From positions 107,288,278-107,352,277 of the forward strand of contig CP136069.1 in assembly GCA_032622095.1 (NCBI GenBank): DNA of 64,000 nucleotides, written 5' to 3'. Each line of letters begins with the position of its first letter. Within the stretch, counting starts at the first letter, position 1. The stretch comes from Siphonodentalium dalli. Taxonomy: Eukaryota; Mollusca; Scaphopoda; Gadilida; Siphonodentaliidae. Both the position numbers and the translations under genes were made by a program. Positions 12,745-24,360 of this stretch are shown in pieces. Below the pieces are notes generated by a model. That model was not told where the DNA came from. It did not search any database and was given only the letters and a program-made list of their open reading frames with translations.

Positions 12745-13056
12745 AGTGTCAATGACACTGTAGCTCAACTTGGGAAGGATTTCTTTTTTTGCTGAGCAAA
12801 GAATAGAATGATAAAGAAGGAAAGCCAAACAGTTACAGTAAAGGTCTTGTATTGTGTAGATGAAATTATTTCATTTCAAACATTTCTCCAATAAATGCAG
12901 GCTGCAGGCAGCTGGAAAAAATTGATGGAAGCTGGAAAAATATTGATGATCAGACAAGGGATGCGGCCTGTAGGGTCGCCCAAAGGAACTTGTTGACAGA
13001 CGGACGGGCGCACTGGTGGACGACTGACACCAACCCACGGCAATAGCTCAATAGCT
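12745..13056 (+). mobile_element. Family A element, short form (A1)
   Basis: Head AAAGTGTCAATGACACTGTA then GCTCAACTTGG. The tail has TTGTTGACAGACGGACGGGC, then CCAACCCACGGCAATAGCTC and TAGCTAAAAAA. Only part of one core repeat lies between, so this is a roughly 310-bp deletion form of the larger A elements. The tail hairpin is also shortened. Confidence 0.7.
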
Positions 13057-13063
13057 AAAAAAT

Positions 13064-13390
13064 AACATTTTCAAATAGTAAATACATATTCCCTAATAAG
13101 ATACTTACACACTGAACTACATGGTATATTCATTTTTATTCACAACGGAGGGATCTATGAGAACCCGTAAAATTTATTATTTTGGTACGAAATAGCATAA
13201 GTACATTCTGAACGTTATATGACGTAGTGCTTGGTCACGTGCCTCTAGCTATATAATAGACTGTAGACATCTCTTTCATCGTCTTACAAGATTCGAGGGG
13301 GGGGGGGAGGAAATCCCAATTGGGAGGGACATGTGAGTTCAGTGTGTAAGTATCTTATTAGGGAAAATGTATTTTCTATTTGAAAATGTT
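13064..13390. mobile_element. Inverted-repeat element (MITE), 327 bp
   Basis: The left arm 13064-13117 (AACATTTTCAAATAG...ACACACTGAAC) pairs with the right arm 13337-13390 with about three mismatches in 54 bp. A G run lies at about 13298-13306. The same TTACACACTGAACTA motif reappears at 13410-13430 and, inverted, at 15998-16016. Confidence 0.75.
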
Positions 13391-13499
13391 ATATTCCCGT
13401 CAAAGATACGTTACACACTGAACTATACATGGTAGAATCAACTCATAGGAACATTTGATAGCCTCCATCTAGTAGATCAATATCAAGATTACTATGAAG

Positions 13500-15940
13500 T
13501 TTGGTGATGAACGCCTGAGGGAAGTGGACTGTAGGGTGTGCCAAAGGATTTAGTCATCCAAAGAGCAAAATTCAATATGGCTGCCAGCGGCCGTGTTTTA
13601 TGGCCGATTGACCCCAAAATGACTTGTTCCCATCTACATGTCAATATTAACATCAATACAAATTTCATGATGATCAGGCAAATAGTTTGACCTCTAGCCC
13701 ATGCTAATGGATTGAATTTTGAAATCCCATGTTTTTTTTGCCGAATGATCCCAAAATGACTTGTTTCCCATCAACATGTCAATGTCAACAGCCATGACAA
13801 ATTTCATAATGATCCGACCAAAGTACGATCTGTAGCCCATGCCAAAGGATTTAGTCAGGCAAAGAGTAAAATCCAAGATGGCTGCTGGCTTCCATGTTTT
13901 ATGACCAAATGACCCCAAAATGACTCAGTCCCATTTACATGTCAATGTTAACATCCATGACAAATGTCATGATGATCCGACCAAAGTTACGACCTGTAGC
14001 CTGTGTCAAAGGATTTAGTCACACAAAGAGTAAAATCCAAGATGGCTGCCAGCAGCCATGTTTTATGGCTGAAATGACCTCAACATGACTTGCTCCCATC
14101 TACATGTCAAAATTAACTTGCACGACAAATTTCATGATGATCAGATGAACACTCCGGTCTGCAGCCAGTGCTAATGGATTGAATTTTTAAATTCAAGATG
14201 GCCACTGGCGGCCATGTTTTTTTGCCGAAAGACCCTAAAATGACTCATTCCCATATACATGTCAATGCCCATGACAAATTTCATAATGATCCAACATGAA
14301 AGTGTCAATGACACTGTAGCTCAACTTGGAAAGAGAATAATTTCATGTGTTACAGTCAATGGAGTGATTAGGAATGCAGAAAATACTAGTAGAAAGGTCT
14401 AAGTAATACTAGATTATCAACATGAAGAGATATATATAAAGTAAAATCAAAGATGGTTGCTGACGGCTATGTTTTCCAATGAAATTCAAAAACATTTGAT
14501 AGCTTCCATCTAGTTGATCAATATCAAGATTAATATGAAGTTTGGTGATGATAGGATGAGGGAAGTGGACTGCATGGTGTGCCAAATGATTTAGTCATGC
14601 AAAGAGTAAAATCCAAGATGGCTGCCAGCGGACATGTTTTATGACTGAATGACCCCAAAATGACTCGTTCCCATCTGCATTTCAATGTTAGCAGCCATGA
14701 CAAATTTCATGATAATCCGACCAAAGTACGACCTGTAGCCCGTACCAAAGAATTTAGTCATGCAAAGAGTAAAATCCAAGATGGCTGCCAGCTGCCATGT
14801 TTTAGTGCCGAATGACCCCAAAATGACTTGTTCCCATCTACATGTCAATATTAACATTCATGACAAATTTCATGATGATCCGACCAAAGGTACGACCTGC
14901 AGCCCGATTTAGTCATGCAAAGAGTAAAATCCAAGATGGCTGCTGGACGAATGACCCCAAAATGACTCGTTCCCATCTACATGTCAATATTAACTTCCAC
15001 AACAAATTTCATGATGATCAGAAGAACACTCCTGCCTGTAGTCTGTGCCAATAGATTGAATTTTGAAATCCAAGATGGCCATTGGCAGCCATGATTTTTT
15101 GCCGAATGACCCCAAAATGACTCGTTCCCATCTACATATCAATGTCAACATTTCATAATGATCCGACCAAAAGTAGGACCTGTAGCCTGTGCCAAAGGAT
15201 TAAGTCATGCAAAGAACAAAATCCAAGATGGCTGCTGGCGGCCATGTTTTAAGGCCGATTGACCCTAAAATGACTCGTTCCAATCTACATGTCAATGTTT
15301 ATAACGTCACGACAGATTACATGATGATCATGTTGCCATGGCAGCCATGTTTTTTTGCTGAATGACCTCAAAATGACTCGTTCCCATCTACATGTCAATG
15401 TCAACAGCAATGACAAATTTCATAATGATCAAACCAAAGGTACGACCTGTAGCCCGTGCCAAAGGATTTAGTCATGCAAAGAGTAAAATCCAAGATGGCT
15501 GCCAGCGGCCATGTTTTTTTGCCGAATGATCCCAAAACGACTCGTTCCCATCTACAATGTCATTGTTAACATCCATGACAAATTTCATGATGATCAGACG
15601 AACAGTACAACCTATAGCCCGTGCTAATGGATTGAATTTTGAAATCAAAGATGGCCACTGGCAGCCATGTTTTTTGTCCGAATGACCCCAAAATGACTCG
15701 TTCCCATCTATATTCCAATTTCAACAGCCATGACAAATTTCATGATGATCAGTTTAAAGGTACGACGATCCGACAAATAGTACGACCTGTAGCCCGTGCT
15801 AATGGATTGAATTTTGAAATCCAAGATGGCTGCTAGCAGCCATGTTTTTTTTTCGAATGACCCCAAAATTTCATAATGATCCGACCAAAGGTACGACCTG
15901 TAGCCTGTATTGTTGACGAATCACGCACACACGGACGACA
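13500..15940 (+). repeat. Family A core tandem array, about 15 degenerate units
   Basis: Units of roughly 150-170 bp, repeated head to tail. Each has most of: AAATCCAAGATGGCTGC, CGGCCATGTTTT, GAATGACCCCAAAATGACTC, GTTCCCATCTACATGTCAAT, GACAAATTTCATGATGATC, CGACCTGTAGCCCGTGCC and GGATTTAGTCATGCAAAGAG. Two alternating versions are seen, one with TTTAGTCATGCAAAGAG and one with CTAATGGATTGAATTTTG. Some units are truncated. The short frames here are not genes. The array restarts at a complete A head near 14300. Confidence 0.8.
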
Positions 15941-15992
15941 AAGCGATGGCAATAGCTCAAACTTTACAAAGTAAAGTTGAGCTAAAAATGAA
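14298..15992 (+). mobile_element. Family A element with head, array and tail (A2)
   Basis: The head (GAAAGTGTCAATGACACTGT, then AGCTCAACTTGG) begins near 14298. After the core array come TTGTTGACGAATCACGC, ACACACGGACGACAAAGCG, GGCAATAGCTCAAACTTTAC and AAAGTAAAGTTGAGCTAAAAA. The tail forms a hairpin (CTCAAACTTTAC / GTAAAGTTGAG), and its 3' arm is complementary to the CTCAACTT of the head. This is the pearl/HINE layout. Confidence 0.75.
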
Positions 15993-16034
15993 TATACCAT
16001 GTAGTTCAGTGTGTAATGTATCTTTGACGGGAAT

Positions 16035-17125
16035 ACAAAGAATTATGGATCAGACTGATGTGTGAAATTACAAAGTTTCCCAATGGCAACTAGTTTTAAT
16101 GATGGATTGCCCTCTGACTGACAACATTACACTGTTCAATCAAAAGAGAATTAGGTCAGCATTATTCTGGTTAAGAACTAGGCACGTGCAACAGACATAA
16201 ATCAACAACATTGCCACACTAACAGATCTCGAGCTAAAGATTGCTTAAATGAACTAGATTACTGGTCATGGTTGTCACTTTGTAACATTTCCATTCATTC
16301 TAAATCAAAGGCCAGGTGCCACTGTTTTGTCTTTCCCAAAACTGTTTTATTTTTAATTAAAACATGCACGGGTTCACATAATTCAGGCAGGCGTAAAAAA
16401 TTTAAAGTTGCGTGGAACCTCCAGCGCTAGGTTTTCAGATATGCTTGATGTTTGTGGTGTCCTGAGTACCCAGCTTACAACAAATTGTTAGAACACTAGA
16501 ATTATAAGCTTTGGCTGTCATTTCATAAATTTATAATAGACTGGAGAGACTTGGAGCCAATGGTCCTTTAAAGCTAACTAAGATATTTTAAGTAACAGTA
16601 TACATTCTGATTAATTAATTCTCAGTAAGGCCAGACCAACTTAATAGCGTGAATGACAAAACCATAGATAACAACGCCAAAAAATTGGAAGAAAAAAAAG
16701 TTTGTGAAGTTGTTCCGCCTTTATATAATATTTTGCAGAATTCACTAATGGTCGGCCCGTTTTGTCGAGATATATTTTATACTGTGCAAATACACCAGAA
16801 ATAGACGTCTGCCAAACAAAATGTTTTCACAGCATGGCATCAAATAATTAGAGGATATTATTACCGATATCTGCCTGAGGTAACCTCATAGCAGCCTGAG
16901 ACTGAAGGCTGATATGAAGTTACTGAGGGCTGATATCAAACCAACTAAGTATAAATATCCTATTTATTATTTAGATTGCCTCTTAATAACTGACAACTCT
17001 TTCAAATGAGTGACATCACAAAAAACGATAACTACACATTATTTAGCAGTGAGTTGATTTATGGCTAAATATGATATCACTAGCTTTAATAATTTGAATA
17101 GATTAATACAGTGCAGAATGTTGAA
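16035..17125. other. Unrecognised stretch
   Basis: No gene supported. A weak inverted repeat with GATATCTGCCTGAGGTAAC and GTTACTGAGGGCTGATATC lies at 16866-16937. Confidence 0.4.
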
Positions 17126-17292
17126 TCAAATAGTACGAAAGTTTAGATTGGAAAACCTCTAACTCGCCATCAAACAGAAATGTTCTATTTCGACGAATCA
17201 GAGCACATGCGACAATCTTTGTTGCTATTGTGCTCTGATTCAAAATAGAACATTGCTGTTTTTATGGCGAGTTAAAACGTTTGTACTATTTG
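17126..17292. mobile_element. Hairpin MITE, about 167 bp
   Basis: CAAATAGTAC at 17126 and GTACTATTTG at 17283 bound two arms that pair through AACTCGCCAT, CAGAAATGTTCTATTT and GAATCAGAGCACA, with a tiny loop near 17215-17222. The arms have mismatches and a short left-arm insertion. There is no coding content. Confidence 0.7.
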
Positions 17293-18040
17293 TCCATATA
17301 ATATATGAGGTAGTTAATACTTGTGCGTAACCGTTCACCCTCAATCCCTCAGTGTTATGCATAGCTTATAGAACAGATTATACTCCCACTTCAAGCCGTA
17401 TTGATAGGTATAGTCTATCAATTCATGATGGGAGAAGTTAAGTTTTACCATTCTAAACCTCCCTTATATCTATTGGCAGACATGGACACCTACATGTGTG
17501 TTTATTATTCTGTTAAATGTTGTTACTATGACATTCAAATATAAAGTTATGTTCTGTAACTCTGCCCATGAAAATTCACACAATCAGATGCAAAAAACAT
17601 TTTACCCCCCCCCGCATTTACAGATTTTCATTCTCCATGTTCGTGTTCTTAATTCATGTTATTAAATTGGTCTGGCCTAACACTGAGTTGAATATTGCCA
17701 AAATATAATTGTATAATTCTATTCTTTGAAGTCTTAATGTAAAACATTTGAAGATTTCAACACTTATTAGGATGAAATTTTAACAAAACCTCTAAGGTAT
17801 GGTAATAAATGGGTATTGAAATATCAGTGATGATGATAATTGTATCTGTAAGTGACATAAGTATAATCTGTATGACAGTAGAGTATATCACAGATAACAA
17901 GATAGCTAATTTATGGAATGTAATGCAATCCAGAGCAGTTCTTGTCTTTTATCATCAATTATGAATGAAATCCTAGGAATAGGCGAATCCTCACAGGAAA
18001 TGTCTTTATGTGTTTGAGGTTTTCATCAAATGTAACAAGA
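17293..18040 (-). other. UBR5 3'UTR and downstream region, extent unknown
   Basis: Sequence left of the UBR5 stop should be 3'UTR on the minus strand. I could not fix the cleavage site. AATAAA on the minus strand occurs inside the last exon itself (about 18065) and again near 16957 and 16345. The last two would give UTRs of 1.1 or 1.7 kb, possible for this gene. Nothing else coding was seen here. Confidence 0.4.
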
Positions 18041-18253
18041 TCAAACAAACCCAAAAGCCTTTGTTTTTATTGCAAGTAATAGTTTCATCCTCAGAATCAT
18101 TTTTGAGGAGTAGAGTGGTATATAGAGCCGTGATATACACGTGTTGGCAGTTGGAAGGTGCTCATCATCAGCAGGTCGAATGGTAATGCTTGGCATTGGC
18201 TGAAAACCTTCTTCACTGGCTGGTAGGGCTGGGCTAGATGTCCAGAAGTAAAC
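18041..18253 (-). CDS. UBR5: UBR5 E3 ubiquitin ligase, last coding exon (HECT C-lobe with catalytic Cys)
   Basis: Read on the minus strand, this exon follows an acceptor (TTTATTAACAG) at 18254 and codes for 70 residues and a TGA stop at 18043-18041. It opens with [18 protein letters not shown], contains the HECT cysteine motif [17 protein letters not shown] and ends in KTKAFGFV. I recall this as almost the same as the vertebrate UBR5/EDD C-terminus. The cysteine in NTCISR matches the residue that accepts ubiquitin as a thioester from the E2 before transfer to substrate. UBR5 is a very large nuclear N-degron and chain-branching ligase; only its C-terminus is here. The exon is in phase 0 with the exon at 45962-46047, so the join is seamless. 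No stop, frameshift or lost key residue is seen, which argues against a pseudogene. HECT identity is near certain; UBR5 rather than another HECT ligase is very likely. Confidence 0.95.
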   Translation of the reverse strand, partial: VYFWTSSPALPASEEGFQPMPSITIRPADDEHLPTANTCISRLYIPLYSSKMILRMKLLLAIKTKAFGFV

Positions 18254-18615
18254 CTGTTAATAAAAGAATAAATTGTCATATATCCGCACAGATCAACTTC
18301 ATTCTGACCTAGAGTCTAAACTTTATGGGGCTCATTTCAGATGAGTTTTACAATATTATAACATACAGCTGCGCTCTAATTACTCAATTCTGTAGCAAAG
18401 GTATAATCTGGGTAATAATGCTGTCATACAATTGGTCCATTGAGGTCAGCAGACATTACCATGAAGGCTGGCAGTTCACATGCAGTACAAGCAGTATTAT
18501 GACAGCAGTAGTATTGAATTTACCATGTCAATTTATATGCCATCGACATCGTATTTCGATTGATCTATGTATGAGTGTATACATGTATCAGTAAACAAAC
18601 AACATACTGTATAAT
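18254..18615. other. Start of the last UBR5 intron, unrecognised part
   Basis: This is the acceptor side of the intron on the minus strand. No feature is recognised other than the splice acceptor. Confidence 0.4.
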
Positions 18616-18670
18616 AACGAGAGGCCGATCACGATCGGCAGATGTTTAACCCATACCTTGGCGATAGCGA
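18616..18670 (+). repeat. Family F head (copy 2)
   Basis: AACGAGAG, then GCCGATCACGATCGGC, then AGATGTTTAACCCATACCTTGG. It matches the 1547 and 62331 copies and then diverges. Confidence 0.6.
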
Positions 18671-19079
18671 TCTTTTTATGAGTGCAAGAATTTCAACAAT
18701 TCACAGAGTACTATTATTTATTAGTTTCATAGTGGAATCAGACATATTGAGCAACTTGCTCATTTAAACACAATAGGAACATGGATATGACATTCGATTT
18801 CAACCTATTCGGTCACTCCAACAGAGATACATGTATGTGTGATAGATTGATAAAGATAATTATAACCCAAACACAGTCAGACAGATGCACCATAGCTGTT
18901 AAAGATATAATAGTTACAATATTAACATCATAATAACTCTATTTATTTACTTCTTACAATGGAACCCGAGTCATAACAGATTATGTTGTTGTGTTAGCTG
19001 CATAGTAAAAGTTATGGGATGATTGAGATTAGAGACCAACAAACACCTGAACATCTATATAAGTGAGGGGTGTATAGAC

Positions 19080-20767
19080 CTTGATATTAAATATGATTGA
19101 TAATGGTTGGATATAAAATATTTTAATACAGAATTATCAGATAACTAAAGGAGAGATATGAGAAGGGTGAAATTGAAAATATTAGAGTCATAACATTGGA
19201 TCGCGTACAGTATACATGTACCTATGGTTAATTTTATTCTAAGCTGATCATTGGAAAGATACAATGTCTGTAACAGCAGAAATATTATTAAATATTGGGT
19301 TAATATTCTCAAAACCATTCAATCAATACCAAAATCTATACACGTGAAGAATGTGTCACAATCAACCTGAATGAGATTATAAAAGTGATTGGGTGAAAAA
19401 TATTTGACCAATAAGTCAGCTTCAAGAATACCAGAACCATTATTATTATCCTGCAGCCCAAATGCAATAGAGGGAATTTCAAAATAAGATATATCCTCAA
19501 ATGATGAATATTCAATTGGTGGCTTATAATTAATAGAAATTCTTAGTGAACCTGGCCCAAGGCGAAAGAGATAATTTAAAATCTGCCTATCAGATATGAT
19601 GTGTCTATGGAATAGGTTAATTTTAATCCTGAAATACATGCAAGTGAAAAGTGGATCACGATCAACCTGGACATAGAATAGGAGAATGAACATATGATGT
19701 GTGGAGAGTGTTAATCATTTTCAATGACATCATATGATGGAACTAATGTGTGGATAATTTTTTTTCTCAAAATAAGACAACAGTGTCTCTGTAAACAACA
19801 ATTCTCTAAACAGCCATGCTCCAGAACATCCTTCACATGGACAATGGACTATTTGTATTAATGCCATGAACATGTTTCAACAGGTTGGGTTAAATTACTA
19901 TTGCACACAAACTGGAGTAAAGTATCATCAATCACTTAAATTTGACAGCTCTGGGAGCAGCAGTGGTTTAGCAAAGAGTATCCAGTGTCATTTTCCAATA
20001 AAGCAGATTACTGTGTAAAGTTGTTTGTCTTAAATTCTCACAGGGCATAAACAATAGGTAGTAAATTACTTGAATTATAAAGGGTCATAACTCTGTTAAA
20101 ATATATCGGATCAAACCCAAATTTGAACTTGATCTGTATTTCGGGGTGAGGACCACATGTACCAAATTTGGTGTAGATCAGATGAAAAATGTTTTGAGTC
20201 ATAGCAGCTTGCGTGAGTTCTAAGTAAACATAAGTTTGAAAAGGGTTAATTAAACGATACCAAAAAGCATACAGATAAAGAACGTGCTAAGAAAAACCTA
20301 GGTAAGAAATATGAGGCATATCAGAAGAAAAACGTTTGACTTAGATGCATCAGATAGCATTTGTGTGCAGGGTTAATTATTTTCTAAACCGATCAACCGA
20401 TCGATACCAAAAACTATACAGGTGAGGGGTGTGTCATTATAAACCTACATATCAAATATGAAAACAATCGGACAAAAAATACTTTGGTTACAGCATCGGA
20501 TAGCTCATGCCTATGTGCGGATGCAAAGTGTTAATAATTTCTAAACCGATCAACCGATCGATACCAAAAATTATACAGGTGAGGAGTGTGTCATCATAAA
20601 CATGCACATAAAATTTTAACAAGATCCGATAAAAAATATTCAAGTAAATGAATCGGATAGCAAGTGTCTACGGACAGACGGACAGACAGACGGACGGACG
20701 AACGACGGATGGTTGATCCGGACGTCGGCATTATGTGCACCATACATGGTATGGGTACACATAAAAA
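19080..20767 (+). mobile_element. Family B element, long copy with tail (B3)
   Basis: Degenerate repeats of about 150-180 bp contain AACCGATCAACCGATCGATACC and ACTATACAGGTGAGGGGTGTGTC-type phrases. At 20670-20710 there is a GACAGACGGACGGACG tract, then GATCCGGACGTCGGCATTA and the tail hairpin ACCATACATGGTATGGGTAC, then ACATAAAAA. The minus-strand 124-codon frame at 19319-19693 lies wholly in these repeats and is not called. Confidence 0.65.
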
Positions 20768-20818
20768 CGAAGGTGACTTCCATTCCTTATTCCAAAATAT
20801 TTATAGTGTTGTAGGGTG

Positions 20819-20840
20819 CCCCCCCCCCCCCCCCCCCCCC
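20819..20840. repeat. C22 homopolymer
   Basis: Twenty-two consecutive C, 50 bp past the end of B3. Length may be imprecise in the assembly. Confidence 0.9.
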
Positions 20841-20924
20841 TCCCCATATTTGTTTTGGGCTTTTCGTAGTGCAGTACAAAACTTTTGTCTGAAGCGTAAC
20901 GTATGAGTAAAACTGAGTCGTTGT

Positions 20925-20981
20925 TCATTGTCGATCACATGCTAAAGGCAGGTGATTGTCGATCACATGCTACAGGCAGAT
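20925..20981 (+). repeat. 28-bp tandem duplication
   Basis: ATTGTCGATCACATGCTA, then A/CAGGCAG, twice in a row. Confidence 0.8.
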
Positions 20982-21360
20982 GATTAGTGTTAATGAGTGT
21001 AAGCCGTGGTTGGGATAATGTTCTGGGTCACTTTCTGGATCACTTTAGCCGGTTTGGTCTCGCAAGATGCACATATCAAATTTAAATTTAAATAAAAGGT
21101 CTGCCGACCAGTGTCCCCGAAAACGTGGCAAGTCGGTGCCGCGAAAATTATCAATATATGTTCATTCATTTATATTTGTATTAAGTTATGCACACTTATT
21201 TAAGAAAACAATCCCCCGTTGTTTGAAAAATACGAGTGTTTACGACTGTGGTTGGCTGGGTGATGGCACTGATGCCTCACTTCATTAGCTATTTTGATGG
21301 ATCCAGTGATTTGTGAGAAAGCGTGTGACGTCACTCTGTAGCTTTGGGAATTCCGACATT

Positions 21361-21557
21361 ATGGCGGACAAAAACAATTTGGCAATCTCTGAGTCTGACA
21401 ATTCTTCCTCGTCTGATTCGTCAGCAGAAGACACTTTAGATTTGACAATGGGAGTGTACATGCACGAGCCGGAATTACCAGAAAATCAGCATGGTGTGAG
21501 ACCAACAAACGATCCAGACCTTGAATGGCGAAGAGATGAACATCGCGTCCGAGAATG
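21361..21557 (+). CDS. Possible first coding exon, acidic Ser-rich protein (P2X7 C-terminal-like family?)
   Basis: A well-placed ATG (GACATTATGGCGGAC) opens 65 codons: MADKNNLAISESDNS, a Ser/Asp/Glu-rich stretch, then GVYMHEPELPEN and, at the end, LEWRRDEHRVRE. A consensus donor (GAATG|GTGAGTG) follows at 21558, in phase 2. An upstream in-frame ATG at 21313 exists, but its context is weaker. The acidic start followed by YM.EPE and a run ending RE(W) resembles the N-terminus of invertebrate proteins with the P2X7-receptor cytoplasmic (ballast) Cys-rich domain, where W is followed by C.CG.C. Exon 2, which would prove this, was not found. The exon lies on the + strand inside the last UBR5 intron, so it would be a nested antisense gene or a retained fragment. 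The family call is tentative. Confidence 0.4.
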
Positions 21558-21929
21558 GTGAGTGTCTATTAAAAATGTCGCGGTCACTGGCAAAACATGT
21601 GAATATAAAATTGAAGTAAATACTAGCGAATTAAAACCCCTTTAATCGAGCGGACGTGTGTAATAATCATAATGCATACTCGATACATCGAAATATGATA
21701 TATAATTAAAGGAAAAGTTGTGTATCTGCCGAAATGTTAGTCTAAAATTAATGTAAATTTTTTTACTAAAAATGTCAATTTTGAAATTCTGGACTCGACC
21801 ACTGCCAGTTCATGACTGCTCACGGATTGACATTGGATTCAGCTATCAGTATCAGTACTATCACAATCAGATAAATAATAATTTGCACAAAATGAGCTAA
21901 CTCTTGATTTGTGACATTCTCAATACATT

Positions 21930-22170
21930 TGTCCAAGAAAAAGTGTCTTGAAATTTCAACATGTTAATTGTTATCTCGACATACCTGTACACATCTTGAG
22001 ATCCCGACATGCACATCTCAAGATCTGAACATATTACTAGTATCTCGCGATATTATCTTGAGATCTCAACATATTTTCTTGAGATCTTGCCGTATGATCT
22101 CAAGAAAATATGTTAATATCTCAAGATGCTTTTCTCGAAATCTCAAGATAATATCTCGGTGGAGATATTT
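21930..22170. repeat. ATCTCAAGAT-type simple palindromic repeat
   Basis: Many variants of ATCTTGAGATCTCAACAT and ATCTCAAGATAATATCTCG on both strands, some pairing locally. It is low-complexity, with no coding meaning. Confidence 0.75.
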
Positions 22171-22800
22171 TCTATAACAGTATATGGTACATTGTATATC
22201 ATTTTGAAGACAGATAATCTTGGTCCAAGTGAGATGATTAATCATATTCATAGGTTCACGTGACTGCCTGGGTTCTATACGTGTACATGTAGTATGTCTT
22301 TTGAATGAAAATCTGTTATAGAAGAGCAACAAGCGGGATCTCAGATTCTCGGTCCAAAACAGCATCAACCCAACCAATTTCCCAAGCTGTTGTGGACTGA
22401 GAAGACTTGGTCTATACATGCCAATGTATGCTATTTCTGAAGCATACAATATTGTAGCTACCGAGGGATGATCATTGCAGGCCTTAAAATCCATAAAATT
22501 TTGCTAGAATCAAAATATAGCATTTTACAGTGAACAGCTGCTTTTACGAGAATCAAGCTAAGAATCATGATTCTGTTTCTCGTCAAGATTTTAAGCCCTG
22601 CCTTGATTGTATCAAATTGAAATTTTGTTTTAGTTACTTTATTACTTTATCCCTTCTGTTCAGTTTCTATGTCCCCTAATTTGCAGAAGACAAGGGGTAT
22701 AAGGCATTCTTTAGGTCCGTCCGCCGCCCCGCCCGCCAACCGTCCCTCGTCAAACCATAAGTCGAGTTTTTGAAAAACTCGACTAATAAAATGCATAATT
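22171..22800. other. Unrecognised stretch in UBR5 intron
   Basis: A 142-codon minus-strand frame (22066-22494) begins here but half of it lies in the palindromic repeat. No family recognised. Confidence 0.4.
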
Positions 22801-23707
22801 GAGGTGCTCGATGGATTGTTAACATCCATGAAAAATTTCATGATGATCTGGCCCGTGCTAAAGGATTTAGTCATGCAAAGAGTAAAATCTAAGATGGCCG
22901 CCAGCGGCCATGTTTTTTGGCCGAATGACCCCAAAATTAATATTTCCCATCTACATGTCAATATTAACATCCATTACAAATTTCATGATGATCAGACGAA
23001 CAGTACGACCTGTAGGCCGTGCTAATGAATTGAATTTTGAAATCAAAGATGGCCGCTGGCGGCCATGCTTTTTGGCCGAATGACCCCAAAATTACTCGTT
23101 CCCATCTACATGTCAATTTCAACAGCCATGACAAATTTTATGATGATCAGACTAAAGGTACGACCTGTAGCCCGTGCTAAAGGATTTAGTCATACAAAGA
23201 GTAAAATCCAAGATGGCTGCTGACGGCCATGTTTTTCGGCCGAATGACCCCAAAATGACTCGTTCCCGTCTACATGTCATTGTTAACATCCATGACAAAT
23301 TTTATAATGATCAGACTAAAGGTACGACATGTAGACCGTGCTAAAGAATTTAGTCATACAAAGAGTAAAATCTAAGATGGCTGCCGGCGGCCATGTTTTT
23401 TGGCCAAATGACCCCAAAATTACATGTCAATATTAACATCCATGACAAATTTCATGACAATAAGATGAACAGTATGGCCTGTAGCCCGTGCTAATGGATT
23501 GAATTTTTAAATTCAAGATGGCCACTGGTGGCCATGTTTTTCTTCCGAATGACCCCAAAATGACTCGTTCCCATCTACATGTCAATGTCAACATCCATGA
23601 CAAATTTCATAATAATCGGACCAAAGGTACCAACTGTAGCCCGTGCTAAAGGAAATTGTTGACGAATCACGCACGCACGATGGATACCAAAGTTGAGCTA
23701 AAAATGC
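22801..23707 (+). mobile_element. Family A element, 5'-truncated (A3)
   Basis: Five to six core units (AAGATGGCCGCCAGCGGCC, GAATGACCCCAAAATTAC and so on), then AAATTGTTGACGAATCACGC, ACGATGGATACCA and AAGTTGAGCTAAAAATG. The first arm of the tail hairpin is deleted. No head. Confidence 0.7.
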
Positions 23708-24360
23708 AATTCCGTTATAAAGCACATCAAATGCTCTGTCGCATATTGCAATAAATTTTGCCGATGTATATTCGGAATATACAGAGGCCTACAGGCCCGA
23801 TATTTTTTAAAGCTGGAGTTGTCCCATGTTTGAAATTGTTTTATAAATCTGTTCACTAGCTGTGTGAAATTTGATAATTATTTGTCTTCTTGAAGCAAGA
23901 CAGGCACGATCAAGTGACTTCGCGCATGACTGCATATATTATATATGGGGCCTATATATACTCTGCAATGCCACATGTTTTGTTTCCAGAAATGTAAATA
24001 TTGATTTCCCCAATTCCTGGAATCGGGCTAAATATAGAACATACGACATCTCATGTTATGACTGCCTAGATCAGTCAGTTTATTTCTAAGCACTCGATTG
24101 TGCACTCATTAATTAATTGTGTCGTCGGCGAGTCGCGAATAAATACAAATCTTTTGCATTTGCCATAAATTATAAAATATATATCTTTATTTCCTCCATA
24201 TTTAAAAGTCGGAGGTATTTAAACATATTACAAACACAAGCTTTGAAGATAGCATACAACTGCATACATATTTGGGTATGCTCCCCGCGACTTGATTTTG
24301 AAGATTTCCCGATGGGTGGGGTGTATTGTCCGGGTAAAATACCAATATTTTACGTAGCAC
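23708..24360. other. Unrecognised stretch in UBR5 intron
   Basis: No gene or repeat recognised. Confidence 0.4.

Larger units (their letters stand above)
13393..16034. mobile_element. Composite: inverted-repeat element carrying family A sequence
   Basis: The outer arms at 13393-13434 and 15995-16034 are inverted copies (ATTCCCGTCAAAGATAC...ACACACTGAAC and its complement), related to the arms of the neighbouring 327-bp MITE. Everything between consists of family A repeats, so A material appears to have inserted into a MITE of this family. Confidence 0.6.

Noticed and set aside
13694..15836. Short open frames with shared MLTLTCRWE- or NIHDKFHDDQ-like peptides
   Set aside because: They are translations of the family A core repeat in different frames; the same peptides recur at 22.8, 24.4 and 63.8 kb.
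19319..19693. 124-codon minus-strand frame
   Set aside because: It lies wholly in family B repeats, includes an internal repeat of the same sequence and has no recognisable domain.
20664..20928. Frames with poly-Pro or poly-Gly
   Set aside because: The residues come from the C22 run.
22066..22494. 142-codon minus-strand frame
   Set aside because: Its second half is the ATCTCAAGAT simple repeat and the first half shows no known motif.
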